Assembly: GCA_937995335.1 (NCBI GenBank)
Contig: CALKIH010000044.1
Coordinates: 13,050-77,049 of the forward strand
Reading direction: 5' to 3'
Source: UBA2357 sp002344625
GTDB taxonomy: Bacteria > Pseudomonadota > Gammaproteobacteria > Burkholderiales > Rhodocyclaceae
DNA length: 64,000 nucleotides
The number at the start of each line of letters is the position of its first letter. Positions within the stretch are counted from its first letter, which is position 1. Of the stretch, positions 24,593 through 33,073 are shown one piece after another. The notes under the pieces were generated by a model that did no database searches, was not told the DNA's origin, and saw only the letters and a program-made list of their open reading frames with translations. The translations under genes and the position numbers were made by a program.

Positions 24593-26206
24593 ATGAGAAG
24601 AACGCCCGCCCTATTAGGTGCCGCCACCGGCGCGCTGTTGCTGTGGCTGCTGCTCTTTTCCGTCGAAGCGCAGGCGGCTATCGACAGTTCGGATGTGCTG
24701 GATAACGTCCTGGCACGTTATTCGGCTGCGGCCAGCATGTGGGCGGCAACGATCACGGCACGGGCCTCGTGGTTGTTCTGGACCCTGGCCTTGATCTCGA
24801 TGGTCTGGACCTTCGGCATGCTGGCCTTGCGCAAGGCCGACATCGGCGAGTTCTACGCGGAGTTCGCGCGCTTCACGATCTTCACCGGTTTCTTCTGGTG
24901 GCTGCTCACCAACGGCCCGACCTTCGCCACCGACATCATGAATTCGCTGCGCACGATCGGCGGTACGGCAAGCGGCACAGGCCCGGCGCTGTCGCCTTCA
25001 GGAATCGTCGACATCGGCTTCACCATTTTTTACCAGGTTCTCGATCGCTCCTCCGGATGGTCGCCAGTCGATAGTGCTGCCGGCATCCTCATCAGCGCGG
25101 CAATCCTCATCATCCTGGCCTTGATCGGCGTGAACATGCTGCTGCTCTTGGTGAGCGGCTGGGTCCTGGCTTACGCCGGCGTTTTCTTCCTCGGCTTTGG
25201 TGGCTCGCGATGGACCTCGGACATGGCGATCCATTACTACAAGACCGTTCTGGGTATCGCCGCGCAGCTGCTCACCATGGTGCTGTTGGTCGGCATCGGC
25301 AAGTCCTTCGTCGACCAGTACTACGCCAGCATGAGCGCCGGTCTCAGTCTCAAGGAATTGGGCGTGATGCTGATTGTTTCCGTGGTCCTGCTGGCCCTGG
25401 TGAACAAGCTACCGGCCTTGATCGGTGGGCTGGCGATGCATGGCGGCACGCATGCTCTGGGCGGTGGTTTCGGAACCGGCGCGGCGATGGGCGCTGCCGC
25501 CATGGCGGGTGCGGCCGTCGCCACGGGAGGCGCTGCGATCGCCGCCGGCGCGGCGAATGCGGCGGGTGGCGTCCAAGCGTTGATGACCGCCGCCTCGAAA
25601 GCATCGCAGAACGTCGCCGGCGGCACGGACATTGTTTCGCGAATGACCGGTGGGATGGCTGACGCGGTTGGCGGTGGCGGAGCGAGCGGTAACGCAGCCG
25701 GCCTCGGTAGCCCTCTGGCGGGTGCGATGGACGGCCCGGCGATGAGCGGTAGCCCGTCATCCGGAACGACCTCGGGTGGCTCTCGTTCGAGTTCTAGCAG
25801 CAGGGGCAGCGTGGCTGGCAACAGCAAGGCAAAAGGTGCTGGCTCGACACCAGGTCAGCAGCCGCAGGGCGGTACGAAGTCCGCGCTGGGTACGGTCGGC
25901 CGGGTCGCCACCGACGCAGCCGCCAACCTAGTCAAAGGCAGTTGGGACGTCGCCAAGGAGAGGGCCAATGCCGGCGCCGAGGCTGCACAGGAACGCCTCA
26001 GCCAGACCGTCGGTGGCAAAGTCGCCGCGGCCATCAAGGCCCAGGGGACGATCGCAACATCCAGCGAGCAGCTCAAGCCGGAACCCACGTTCGACGGCAG
26101 CAGCCTGTCAGGGGCCAGTGACACGTCGGTGGACGCCGACTCGGAAGTCTCCGCATTCCGCGACCGCGACACTCACTCTCCATCACGCAAGGGGCGTTAC
26201 ACATGA
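24593..26206 (+). CDS. trbL: TrbL (VirB6-like) polytopic membrane protein
   Basis: 537 residues (RK2 528). The start ATG 24593 gives signal MRRTPALLGAATGALLLWLLLF; upstream codons belong to trbK in another frame. About six membrane helices occur up to residue 310, followed by an Ala/Gly- and Ser-rich low-complexity tail to the end. Inner-membrane channel component. The stop overlaps trbM. Confidence 0.94.
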   Translation: MRRTPALLGAATGALLLWLLLFSVEAQAAIDSSDVLDNVLARYSAAASMWAATITARASWLFWTLALISMVWTFGMLALRKADIGEFYAEFARFTIFTGFFWWLLTNGPTFATDIMNSLRTIGGTASGTGPALSPSGIVDIGFTIFYQVLDRSSGWSPVDSAAGILISAAILIILALIGVNMLLLLVSGWVLAYAGVFFLGFGGSRWTSDMAIHYYKTVLGIAAQLLTMVLLVGIGKSFVDQYYASMSAGLSLKELGVMLIVSVVLLALVNKLPALIGGLAMHGGTHALGGGFGTGAAMGAAAMAGAAVATGGAAIAAGAANAAGGVQALMTAASKASQNVAGGTDIVSRMTGGMADAVGGGGASGNAAGLGSPLAGAMDGPAMSGSPSSGTTSGGSRSSSSSRGSVAGNSKAKGAGSTPGQQPQGGTKSALGTVGRVATDAAANLVKGSWDVAKERANAGAEAAQERLSQTVGGKVAAAIKAQGTIATSSEQLKPEPTFDGSSLSGASDTSVDADSEVSAFRDRDTHSPSRKGRYT

Positions 26207-26766
26207 AACCAAAACTTGTTCTCGCTTCGGTCGCGTTGGCCGCGGCTGCGTCAATCTCGGCATCGGCCAGCGCCGAAGAGGCACTGACCGGCGATACTCG
26301 CCTGGCCTGCGAAGCCATCCTGTGTTTATCGACGGGTACTCGCCCCGGCGAGTGCTCGCCGTCGCTGCATCGGTATTTCAGTATCTCGCACCGGAAACTG
26401 AGCGACACCATCCGCGCGCGGGGCAATTTCCTGAAGCTGTGCCCGGTGGCCAACCAAACCCCTGAAATGAGTCTGCTGGTCAACGCAATGGCAAACGGCG
26501 CAGGCCGCTGCGATGCGGCATCGCTGAACGTCACACTTCTTTCATGGACCTGGGACACCGAGACGGTGCTCATCGGCAACCGGATGCCAGGCTATTGCGC
26601 GGTCTATGCCGGCCACGCCTACACTGACTTTTCCGGCACGCAACCGCGTTACGTGGGGACGCCAGAAAGAGGCGGGTACTGGGCCGAAGCGAATGACTAC
26701 GACCGAGCACAGGCCGAGTACAACGCCAGAATCGCAGCAGAGGCAGCGCAGCGGCGCCTTCTGTAA
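26203..26766 (+). CDS. trbM: TrbM periplasmic transfer protein
   Basis: 187 residues (RK2 195). Signal peptide ends about SASA; the mature protein has several Cys (ACEAILCLSTG, GECSP, LCPVANQ), suggesting disulfides. LSTGTRPGECSPSLHRYFSI is characteristic of the family. Non-essential or minor role in RK2 transfer. Confidence 0.9.
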   Translation: MKPKLVLASVALAAAASISASASAEEALTGDTRLACEAILCLSTGTRPGECSPSLHRYFSISHRKLSDTIRARGNFLKLCPVANQTPEMSLLVNAMANGAGRCDAASLNVTLLSWTWDTETVLIGNRMPGYCAVYAGHAYTDFSGTQPRYVGTPERGGYWAEANDYDRAQAEYNARIAAEAAQRRLL

Positions 26767-26798
26767 TCACGGCAGGAACCAGCAAGAAGGAAGGCCAA

Positions 26799-27401
26799 AT
26801 GCCTTTTGTCGATCTGCCACCACAGCTTCAGGAGCGCGTCGTGTGCTCGATTTCGGCAGCCGTAAAGTACGCGGTCCCCGCAAACATCATCCTGGCCGTG
26901 GCCGAGAAAGAAGCGGGGAAGCCCGGTCAATGGGTGCGCAACAGCAACGGCACGCATGACGTAGGGGCGATGCAGTTCAACACGTCCTACCTGCGCGACC
27001 TGGCCCGCTATGGAATCACGGCCGACGATGTTGCCGCGGCCGGCTGCTACGCGTTCGATCTGGCCGCCTGGCGGATCCGCGGACACCTCAAGAACGACAA
27101 GGGGGATCTCTGGACCAAGGCAGCCAACTACCACTCGCGGACGCCGCGATACAACGCGGTGTACCGGAGCGATCTGCGCGTGAAGGCCGCCAAATGGGCG
27201 GACTGGCTGGAAGCGCGTTTTGTTACGGTGGATGTGACGAAGGTGGGTGCGGCGCGTTTGCTGCCGGTGACGGCGGTATCAGCGCAGGCGACTCGATTGC
27301 ATGCGGTGGCAGCGGCTGCCGCCGCGAAGGGACAGACCAAAGTAGCGTGGGAAGTTCCAGGGTATGTTCCGCGGAAGTTGATCCGCAATGCCCAGCCGTG
27401 A
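26799..27401 (+). CDS. trbN: TrbN lytic transglycosylase
   Basis: 200 residues. SLT-type muramidase that opens peptidoglycan for the mating apparatus. Catalytic Glu in NIILAVAEKEAGKPG (about residue 36), then NSNGTHDVGAMQFNTSYL. Good ribosome site AAGGAAGG. No clear signal peptide from this start. The last ~15 codons are present a second time at 30.25 kb. Probable last gene of the trb operon here. Confidence 0.9.
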   Translation: MPFVDLPPQLQERVVCSISAAVKYAVPANIILAVAEKEAGKPGQWVRNSNGTHDVGAMQFNTSYLRDLARYGITADDVAAAGCYAFDLAAWRIRGHLKNDKGDLWTKAANYHSRTPRYNAVYRSDLRVKAAKWADWLEARFVTVDVTKVGAARLLPVTAVSAQATRLHAVAAAAAAKGQTKVAWEVPGYVPRKLIRNAQP

Positions 27402-27495
27402 TTCCTGTGAGCCAGATTTTAGCGGCTAAAATTTCGGGGCTTAAAAATTGGTCGGATTGTTGGCCGCACTCATCGCCATCAGTAGCGACCTTTGG
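27354..27495 (+). repeat. Direct repeat DR1 (trbN end, KorB site, downstream start)
   Basis: 142 bp covering the trbN 3' end, a KorB operator and the first codons of a small hydrophobic TTG frame (LVGLLAALIAISSDLW). It is repeated imperfectly at 30251-30390 in the same orientation. The pair brackets the restriction-modification genes, with about 2.9 kb from repeat to repeat. Confidence 0.8.
27418..27430. promoter_or_regulatory. KorB operator (OB) after trbN
   Basis: TTTAGCGGCTAAA, exact consensus, 17 bp beyond the trbN stop. Confidence 0.85.
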
Positions 27496-27940
27496 CTTCG
27501 ATCGTCGCCGCCCGAGGCAAGCCGGATCCAAAAAGGGAGTGGCATTCGCTATGTCACGCCAGAGCCGCGTCATGCCGGCGAAGATGGGGCCCTCTTGGCG
27601 GCCCGTCATCGGCTCTACCAAGCAGCGCGTGCGAAGCACCCGTGCGCTGGAGTCGACACACCCGAAATTGGTCGCCCCTCGCTGCCGTGACGCTCAATCA
27701 GAAACGGGATGGCGTCGTGGCCGCTGTCACGACTACCAGCAAACACATGCCATTGGCAGCATGTGCTTAGGCGGAAACTATCTTGATATGTACCGTCACC
27801 TTCAGCGCAAATGGAGGGCTGCAAGTCGCGCTATTGTGGTTTTCAGGGCCGAATTCAGTGCCAAAGTCGCTCGACGCAGCGGATTGCCTTTATAACGGTG
27901 TTAGTGCATAGTACGGACGGCGTTATTAAGAGGGTGCAAG
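27496..27940. other. Spacer before the R-M cassette
   Basis: About 445 bp in which no frame has convincing codon use or a ribosome site. The first part may be a decayed continuation of the small hydrophobic frame in DR1. The last 60 bp should hold the promoter of the RHH gene (possible TAGTAC -10 near 27910). Confidence 0.3.
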
Positions 27941-28150
27941 ATGGAACAGACAAACTTTACCTGTCGCGTCGATGCAGACCTGAAAAAAGCCTTTCTCCGG
28001 GCGGCCAAGGCAAAGGACCGGCCGGCTTCGGTGCTGATTCGGGATTTCATGCGCGACTATGTTCAACAGTCGATTCAAGGGCAGCAAACCAGCTTGCCTT
28101 TTGACTACCGGGCATCAGAGCGGAACGAAGCACATGTTGATCGAGCGTGA
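27941..28150 (+). CDS. Small ribbon-helix-helix-like protein
   Basis: 69 residues. NFTCRVDADLKKAFLRAAKAKDRPASVLIRDFMRDYV has the strand-helix-helix pattern of CopG/RelB-type DNA-binding proteins, common among plasmid antitoxins and small regulators. No toxin gene follows; the next gene is a restriction endonuclease 76 bp downstream. It could be an orphan antitoxin or a controller of the R-M genes. Function unproven. Confidence 0.6.
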   Translation: MEQTNFTCRVDADLKKAFLRAAKAKDRPASVLIRDFMRDYVQQSIQGQQTSLPFDYRASERNEAHVDRA

Positions 28151-28226
28151 ACACGAGAACGAAAGCAGGCGGTGCGATGCCCCGTTCTGCTTGTCGAGGA
28201 CTTTCGAAAACGATTACGCACGCTGA

Positions 28227-29066
28227 ATGAAAATGGTCCAAGAACAAGATCCAGATCTCGACAATGGCGACGCCGAGAACGAGGAACAAGAAACCGAAGC
28301 GAACGGCGCTGATGATGTTGCACTGCGCCCTGGTCCCAACGCCGATGCCGAAGCCGACGTTGAGCGGTACATCAGCGCCGACGTGCGGGCGCTCTATGAC
28401 GTGTACAGCTACCGGCACGCGGCCGCGATCCTGGCTAACTCATTCCCGGATGAACTGGTGCAAATCGAAGCGGCCTTGCTCGCCTTTCGCATCACCACCC
28501 GGGACATTGGCACGCCAGGCGGAAACGAATCGGTTATGCCGAAGAAGTTTTCTCACATCCTGCGGCCGGCCGGGTGGGTCGAGGCCCGAATTCAGGGAGA
28601 TCTAGTGGTGAGGATGAGGATGAGGGAGTACGGCGAACTAACCCTACCAAGCGGGAAGATTAAAAAAGTGGAGCGCTCGGAAAGCACGCCGCGCTTGATC
28701 AAGAACTTTATCGACGGTCACAAGATCGACTATGTAAAAGGTCGCGTAGCCTTCGATCTTGAATGGAACTCGAAGGATCAAACCTTCGACCGTGATCTGT
28801 ACGCCCTGCGCGCCTTCCACGAATGCGGCCTGATCAGTGCCGGCGTCATGGTCACGCGCAGCGCTAGTCTGAACCCCGTCTTTCACAAGGTACCCCAACT
28901 GAACAAGGCCGGCGAAGCAGTCGGCAAGACCGTCAGCGCGAAATACGGTGCCAGCACAACATGGATGGGCAAGCTCTTGTACCGGCTCAACGCTGGCAGG
29001 CACGGCGGCTGTCCTGTCCTCGTGTTCGGCATCACACCGAAACTCATTGAGGACTGGAACCCATAA
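28227..29066 (+). CDS. BglII-like type II restriction endonuclease
   Basis: 279 residues. An acidic N-terminal tail (about 1-48), then a region resembling the BglII endonuclease superfamily. The core IDYVKGRVAFDLEWNSKDQTFDRDLYALRAF (split here as D168, E179, N181) is the presumed metal site, with E-x-N instead of the E-x-Q of BglII. The neighbour 2 bp downstream is a DNA methylase, which supports a restriction function. Recognition sequence cannot be read. Start could be ATG 28227 or 28233. Confidence 0.75.
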   Translation: MKMVQEQDPDLDNGDAENEEQETEANGADDVALRPGPNADAEADVERYISADVRALYDVYSYRHAAAILANSFPDELVQIEAALLAFRITTRDIGTPGGNESVMPKKFSHILRPAGWVEARIQGDLVVRMRMREYGELTLPSGKIKKVERSESTPRLIKNFIDGHKIDYVKGRVAFDLEWNSKDQTFDRDLYALRAFHECGLISAGVMVTRSASLNPVFHKVPQLNKAGEAVGKTVSAKYGASTTWMGKLLYRLNAGRHGGCPVLVFGITPKLIEDWNP

Positions 29067-29067
29067 C

Positions 29068-29772
29068 ATGACCGAGAACAAGGCCGACACGGCATCTGAT
29101 GCGGGGCGCGATCTGCTGGCCCGACACGGTGGCCGGCACTTTCATACCGTCCTCGCCGACCCGCCGTGGCAATTCCAGAACCGCACCGGCAAGATGGCGC
29201 CGGAACACAAGCGCCTGGCGCGCTACGGCACGATGAACCTTGCGGAAATCATGGCGCTGCCGGTCGAAACTATGACGGCCAACACGGCACACCTCTATCT
29301 GTGGGTGCCGAATGCTCTGCTGCCGGAAGGGATCAAGGTGCTCGAAGCCTGGGGCTTCTCGTACAAAAGCAACATTGTTTGGCACAAGATCCGCAAGGAC
29401 GGCGGGCCGGATGGGCGCGGCGTTGGTTTCTACTTTCGCAACGTCACCGAGTTGGTACTGTTCGGCGTCCGCGGCAAAAACGCTCGAACGCTCTCTCCCG
29501 GACGCCGGCAAGTGAATTTCCTGGCAACGCAAAAGCGCGAGCATTCGCGCAAGCCCGACGAGTTTTATGACATCGTGGAGTCGTGCAGCCCCGGCCCTTA
29601 CCTGGAACTGTTCGCACGCGGCCCACGTGACGGGTGGGCCGTGTGGGGCAATCAGGCGGACGAGTACTACCCGACGTGGACGACCTACTCTAACCACTCG
29701 CAGGCCGAGCGCATCAGCACTGAAATGAATCAAGCGACGGTCAGCCTGACGGCGTTGCCGGCTATCGACTGA
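29068..29772 (+). CDS. MT-A70-type DNA adenine methyltransferase
   Basis: 234 residues. Catalytic DPPW at 31-34 (TVLADPPWQF), preceded by 30 residues of N-terminal extension. HLYLWVPNALL, WGFSYKSNIVWHKI and LELFARGPRDGWAVWGNQ are typical of MT-A70 N6-adenine methylases. Starts 1 base after the endonuclease stop, so it is the partner that protects plasmid and host DNA. Confidence 0.85.
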   Translation: MTENKADTASDAGRDLLARHGGRHFHTVLADPPWQFQNRTGKMAPEHKRLARYGTMNLAEIMALPVETMTANTAHLYLWVPNALLPEGIKVLEAWGFSYKSNIVWHKIRKDGGPDGRGVGFYFRNVTELVLFGVRGKNARTLSPGRRQVNFLATQKREHSRKPDEFYDIVESCSPGPYLELFARGPRDGWAVWGNQADEYYPTWTTYSNHSQAERISTEMNQATVSLTALPAID

Positions 29773-29798
29773 AACGACGTACAGCGAGGAACCGAACA

Positions 29799-30158
29799 AT
29801 GACCATCACCGGACAACTGCGGATATCGATTCTTCATCCCGAAGGGGGCATGTCGCCCGCAAAATTCCGTGCATGGCTCCGCACCGAAGCTACAAGTATC
29901 CAGTCAACTGCGGGAGAGAACGATATCATCATCATTCGGCTTTTCCTCCCGGTGCGAATTCTGTCCAGTATCACTCAGCGCAAAATCGATGTGCTGTTGT
30001 CCGAGATCGTGAACAAGCACGCGAACATTCATCGCGTCGAGTTGCGAACTGTAGCCGCGAACCTAACTTATGATGAAATGTCGAGCGCCACTGATGAAGC
30101 ACATCACGATATTGAAATGATGCTTAAAGAAATACCCCCGCCAGACACTATCCACTAA
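29799..30158 (+). CDS. Hypothetical protein downstream of the methylase
   Basis: 119 residues, not recognised. Ribosome site GAGGAA before ATG 29799. Mixed alpha/beta composition with a strongly hydrophobic strand NDIIIIRLFLPV, no signal or membrane segment. It probably belongs to the R-M operon (26 bp after the methylase) and lies inside the same repeat-bounded segment. Confidence 0.55.
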   Translation: MTITGQLRISILHPEGGMSPAKFRAWLRTEATSIQSTAGENDIIIIRLFLPVRILSSITQRKIDVLLSEIVNKHANIHRVELRTVAANLTYDEMSSATDEAHHDIEMMLKEIPPPDTIH

Positions 30159-30250
30159 GTGTAGAGGACTGCATTTGAAACCGCTCAGAACTCCCTTGCA
30201 CGAAGTGGCTTTTTTGTCCGCCGAAGCCACGGACCAGGGCAACATGGGAG

Positions 30251-30298
30251 GTTCCCAGGTATGTTCTGCGGAAGTTGGTCCGCAATGCCCAGCCGTGA
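30251..30298 (+). pseudogene. trbN 3'-end fragment
   Basis: Encodes VPRYVLRKLVRNAQP-stop, against VPGYVPRKLIRNAQP-stop in intact trbN. No start or upstream body, so it is a remnant left by recombination. Confidence 0.8.
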
Positions 30299-30313
30299 TT
30301 CTGTGGGTCCGAT

Positions 30314-30326
30314 TTTAGCGGCTAAA
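30314..30326. promoter_or_regulatory. KorB operator (OB) in DR2
   Basis: TTTAGCGGCTAAA, exact, followed at 30331-30340 by CGCCGCTAAA, a half-site. It is the rightmost KorB site found; none is seen in the metal island. Confidence 0.82.
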
Positions 30327-30474
30327 ATTTCGCCGCTAAAAATTGCCTGGATTTTTGGCCGCGCTCTTGTTCGTGAGTCGCAATCTGTGGCCACTGGTCG
30401 TTCCGATCATCATCATGATTTCATCGGGCCTTTCGGCACATCAAAGACGATGAATATGGGCGCTGGGTTTTGTT

Positions 30475-30990
30475 CTATTCCCTTGTTGAAAGCGTGACAC
30501 GCGCCTGGTGGGCGCGCTGAGCTTCTGGCCAAGAACTCTTGATATAGGCAAGGCTGGCACGAATCTCTTCCTCGGCGAGAACGTTCGCGAAACCCGGCAT
30601 GTCGCTGCTGTAACCCGGCGGCGCGTACCGGCCCGCCTGCAGACCGTTGCTGACGATCTCGATCAGGACCGCGTCCGGGTGATGCCAGGTGTGCCCGCTG
30701 GCATCGTGTGGCGGTGCCGGCAGGCGACCGTTTTCGCGGCGCTTACGCCAGGCCGGCTGACCTTCGAGATTCGCGCCGTGACAGCTCGCACAGTGCTCAG
30801 CGTAAACGCGCTGCCCGATTGCCAGCAGCCGAGCGTCATCCGCGTCGATCAGTGGCGGACTGCTCTGCCAGGTGCTCCACGCGATCGCCGCGAGGAGAAA
30901 GGCGACACTGGTAGCCAGCAGCGCGCGGAATACCGTGCCATTTGATGCGGCCTGCTCCCTTGGCGCGCCAGAATCGATCTCTCCGCTCAA
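30475..30990 (-). CDS. Membrane-anchored cytochrome c
   Basis: 171 residues. One N-terminal membrane helix (LLATSVAFLLAAIAWSTW), then a single c-type haem site CASCH. The distal Met is probably in SSDMPGF. Periplasmic single-haem electron carrier. Its start overlaps the stop of the upstream gene (ATGA), so both form a leftward operon divergent from copRS. Confidence 0.82.
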   Translation of the reverse strand: MSGEIDSGAPREQAASNGTVFRALLATSVAFLLAAIAWSTWQSSPPLIDADDARLLAIGQRVYAEHCASCHGANLEGQPAWRKRRENGRLPAPPHDASGHTWHHPDAVLIEIVSNGLQAGRYAPPGYSSDMPGFANVLAEEEIRASLAYIKSSWPEAQRAHQARVTLSTRE

Positions 30991-32147
30991 TGGGTCATGC
31001 AGCCCGGGTCCATGTGTTTCGCTCCCTGGCAGCGCAGGGCGCGCTCATTCCAGAGGCTTTTCATGTAGGCGACCACGTCTTCAGCATCGCGTGCGCTCAA
31101 GCGTCCCTCGAAAGCCACCATCCGGCTGTTCGGCACTGGACTACCCTTGAGGATGGTGTTCTGTAACTGTTGATCGCTGTGGTGCCAGGCGTGTGCAGTA
31201 TCGTCGAGCGCCGGCGCAAGGCCCTGCAGGCTTTTGCCGAATTGTGGCGCTTCACCTATGCCGACCGCACCGTGGCAGGCCTGGCAATTCTCCGCAAACA
31301 GCTTTTCACCCCGTTTTTCCGCCGCGCTTTGCGGTCCGCGAGCCCCGCTTATCGCCTGCCAGCTGCGGCCATCATCGGCGCTGACGAAGAGTCTGCCGAT
31401 ATGGGTCGCGGCAAACAGCCGCGTGCCATTTCGTGCCATGACCATGATCGCCTGTCCGCCGAAGCTGTTGGCCAGCGGCGTCCATGCCAATTCGGGCTCG
31501 TGTGCCTTGAGAAACCCCTGCCCGAACTGAAAGCTGTAGAGCGTTCCGTCAGGCTCGGCGCTGACCATGGTCACCGGGATGCGCAGCATCGACGCTGGCC
31601 GCCACGAGGACCCGCCGTCAGTCGAAAAACGCAAGCCCTCCTCGGTGCCGGCGTACAAGCCGCTTGGTGATGCCGAGATGTTCATCAGCTTCTCTGGTGC
31701 GTCGCCACTGCGCGTCCACGTGCGACCGCCGTCTGTACTTTGGTAGATGCCATCGGCGACACCGTACAGGCGCTTTCCGTCCGTCGGGCTGACGGTCAGC
31801 GCAGTGAAGCTGTCGGGTCCGCCCTGGCTCTGCCGTTGCCACTGGCTGCCACCGTCATCCGATCGCAGCAAGCCGCCCGAGGAACCACTTGCGTACAGAA
31901 TTGTGGCGTCGGAAGGGTCTGCAGCCAGGGCGGTGAAGCCGCCATCATGCTTGGCGCGCAGGCTCAAGCGCCCATCCGGCTGAGCGAGGTACAGGCCCTG
32001 CTTGTTTGCCACCACTACGCCATCACTGCCGCTGGCCGGAGCGAGCGCGAAGATGCGACCCATCTCCGGGGCAGCGACGGCTGCGAGTGGGACAACAAAC
32101 AGGAAGCCAGCGAGGTAGCGGGTGGCTAACAAGGCAAATGCATTCAT
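30987..32147 (-). CDS. BNR-repeat beta-propeller fused to cytochrome c
   Basis: 386 residues from MNAFALLATRYL; a longer frame upstream lacks support. Signal peptide, then about 260 residues of propeller blades with BNR/Asp-box motifs (SDDGGSQW, STDGGRTW, STDGGSSW, SADDGRSW), then a C-terminal cytochrome c domain with CQACH at about 300. Periplasmic. The substrate is unknown; copper-island context suggests a redox role in metal stress. Confidence 0.8.
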   Translation of the reverse strand: MNAFALLATRYLAGFLFVVPLAAVAAPEMGRIFALAPASGSDGVVVANKQGLYLAQPDGRLSLRAKHDGGFTALAADPSDATILYASGSSGGLLRSDDGGSQWQRQSQGGPDSFTALTVSPTDGKRLYGVADGIYQSTDGGRTWTRSGDAPEKLMNISASPSGLYAGTEEGLRFSTDGGSSWRPASMLRIPVTMVSAEPDGTLYSFQFGQGFLKAHEPELAWTPLANSFGGQAIMVMARNGTRLFAATHIGRLFVSADDGRSWQAISGARGPQSAAEKRGEKLFAENCQACHGAVGIGEAPQFGKSLQGLAPALDDTAHAWHHSDQQLQNTILKGSPVPNSRMVAFEGRLSARDAEDVVAYMKSLWNERALRCQGAKHMDPGCMTH

Positions 32148-32297
32148 GGGATGTCCAATCCTTCGATGGTTGAGACGGATAACAGGCCCCGAGGCACGGC
32201 GAGCACAGAATGAGCGCCATCCATCTGTAGCAGAGCTGAAAACGACACTGGCAGATGATGATGCGCACGCCATCCGGTCAGGAAGCTGACATGCGGA

Positions 32298-32311
32298 TTA
32301 CATTCTCGTAA
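32298..32311. promoter_or_regulatory. CopR-type box upstream of copR
   Basis: TTAC-ATTCTC-GTAA between the divergent cytochrome and copR operons, 65 bp before copR. On the opposite strand it reads GTAATCCGCATGTCAGC, sharing the GTAATCC-N4-GTCA extension with the site before cusF. Confidence 0.6.
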
Positions 32312-32375
32312 TGGGCGTCAAGCGGCGCCGCAAGCAGGCACAATCTTCGCAAATACTCAGCATGGGGCGACGCAC

Positions 32376-33056
32376 ATGAAGATCCTGATTGTCGAAGATG
32401 AACCAAAAACGGGCGATTACCTGCGCAAAGGCCTGCTCGAGGCGGGTTTCATCGTCGATCTTGCTCGCGATGGTCTCGACGGCCTGCACCTGGCGCTGAC
32501 CGGTGATTACGACCTGATCGTGCTCGATGTCATGCTGCCCTCGCTGGACGGTTGGGGGGTGCTCAAAACGGTGCGCCGTAGCGGCCATGAGATGCCGGTA
32601 CTCTTCCTCACCGCACGCGACGGGGTGGAAGACCGGGTGCGCGGGCTGGAATTGGGCGCGGACGACTACCTCGTCAAGCCCTTTGCCTTTTCCGAGCTCC
32701 TGGCGCGTGTCCGCACGCTGTTGCGGCGTGGCCGATCGCAGGAGATCGATACGCTGCGGGCCGCAGATCTGGAGCTGGATCTGTTGCGCCGCCGCGTCAG
32801 TCGCGCGGGCGTACGCATCGATCTCACGGCCAAGGAATTCGCCCTGCTCGAGTTGCTCCTGCGCCGTCAGGGTCAGGTGTTGCCGCGCTCACTGATCGCT
32901 TCGCAGGTGTGGGACATGAACTTCGACAGCGATACCAACGTAATCGATGTCGCGGTGCGTCGCTTGCGCGCCAAGGTGGACGAACCCTTCGAGCTGAAGC
33001 TGATCCGTACCGTGCGCGGCATGGGCTACGTGCTCGAAATCCCGGAAGGCCCCTGA
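32376..33056 (+). CDS. copR: CopR/CusR-type copper response regulator
   Basis: 226 residues, OmpR/PhoB family. Receiver with phospho-acceptor Asp51 in LIVLDVMLPSLDGW; winged-helix C-terminus with NVIDVAVRRLRAKVD and RTVRGMGYVLE, the signature of heavy-metal regulators. Followed directly by its kinase. The TKAC-N6-GTAA dyads in the island are the likely targets. Confidence 0.88.
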   Translation: MKILIVEDEPKTGDYLRKGLLEAGFIVDLARDGLDGLHLALTGDYDLIVLDVMLPSLDGWGVLKTVRRSGHEMPVLFLTARDGVEDRVRGLELGADDYLVKPFAFSELLARVRTLLRRGRSQEIDTLRAADLELDLLRRRVSRAGVRIDLTAKEFALLELLLRRQGQVLPRSLIASQVWDMNFDSDTNVIDVAVRRLRAKVDEPFELKLIRTVRGMGYVLEIPEGP

Positions 33057-33073
33057 GCGTGCGAGGGTGGCCG

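Larger units (their letters stand above)
30251..30390 (+). repeat. Direct repeat DR2
   Basis: Imperfect copy of 27354-27495: trbN end, KorB site, and start of the small hydrophobic frame. The copies differ at many positions, suggesting that they come from two related plasmids and are not a recent duplication. Confidence 0.8.
30159..30474. other. Junction region between R-M cassette and metal island
   Basis: 316 bp. Contains direct repeat DR2 with a trbN 3' fragment, a KorB operator and a 36-codon hydrophobic frame from TTG 30345 (FLAALLFVSRNLWPLVVPIIIM). The rest to 30474 shows nothing more. Confidence 0.5.
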
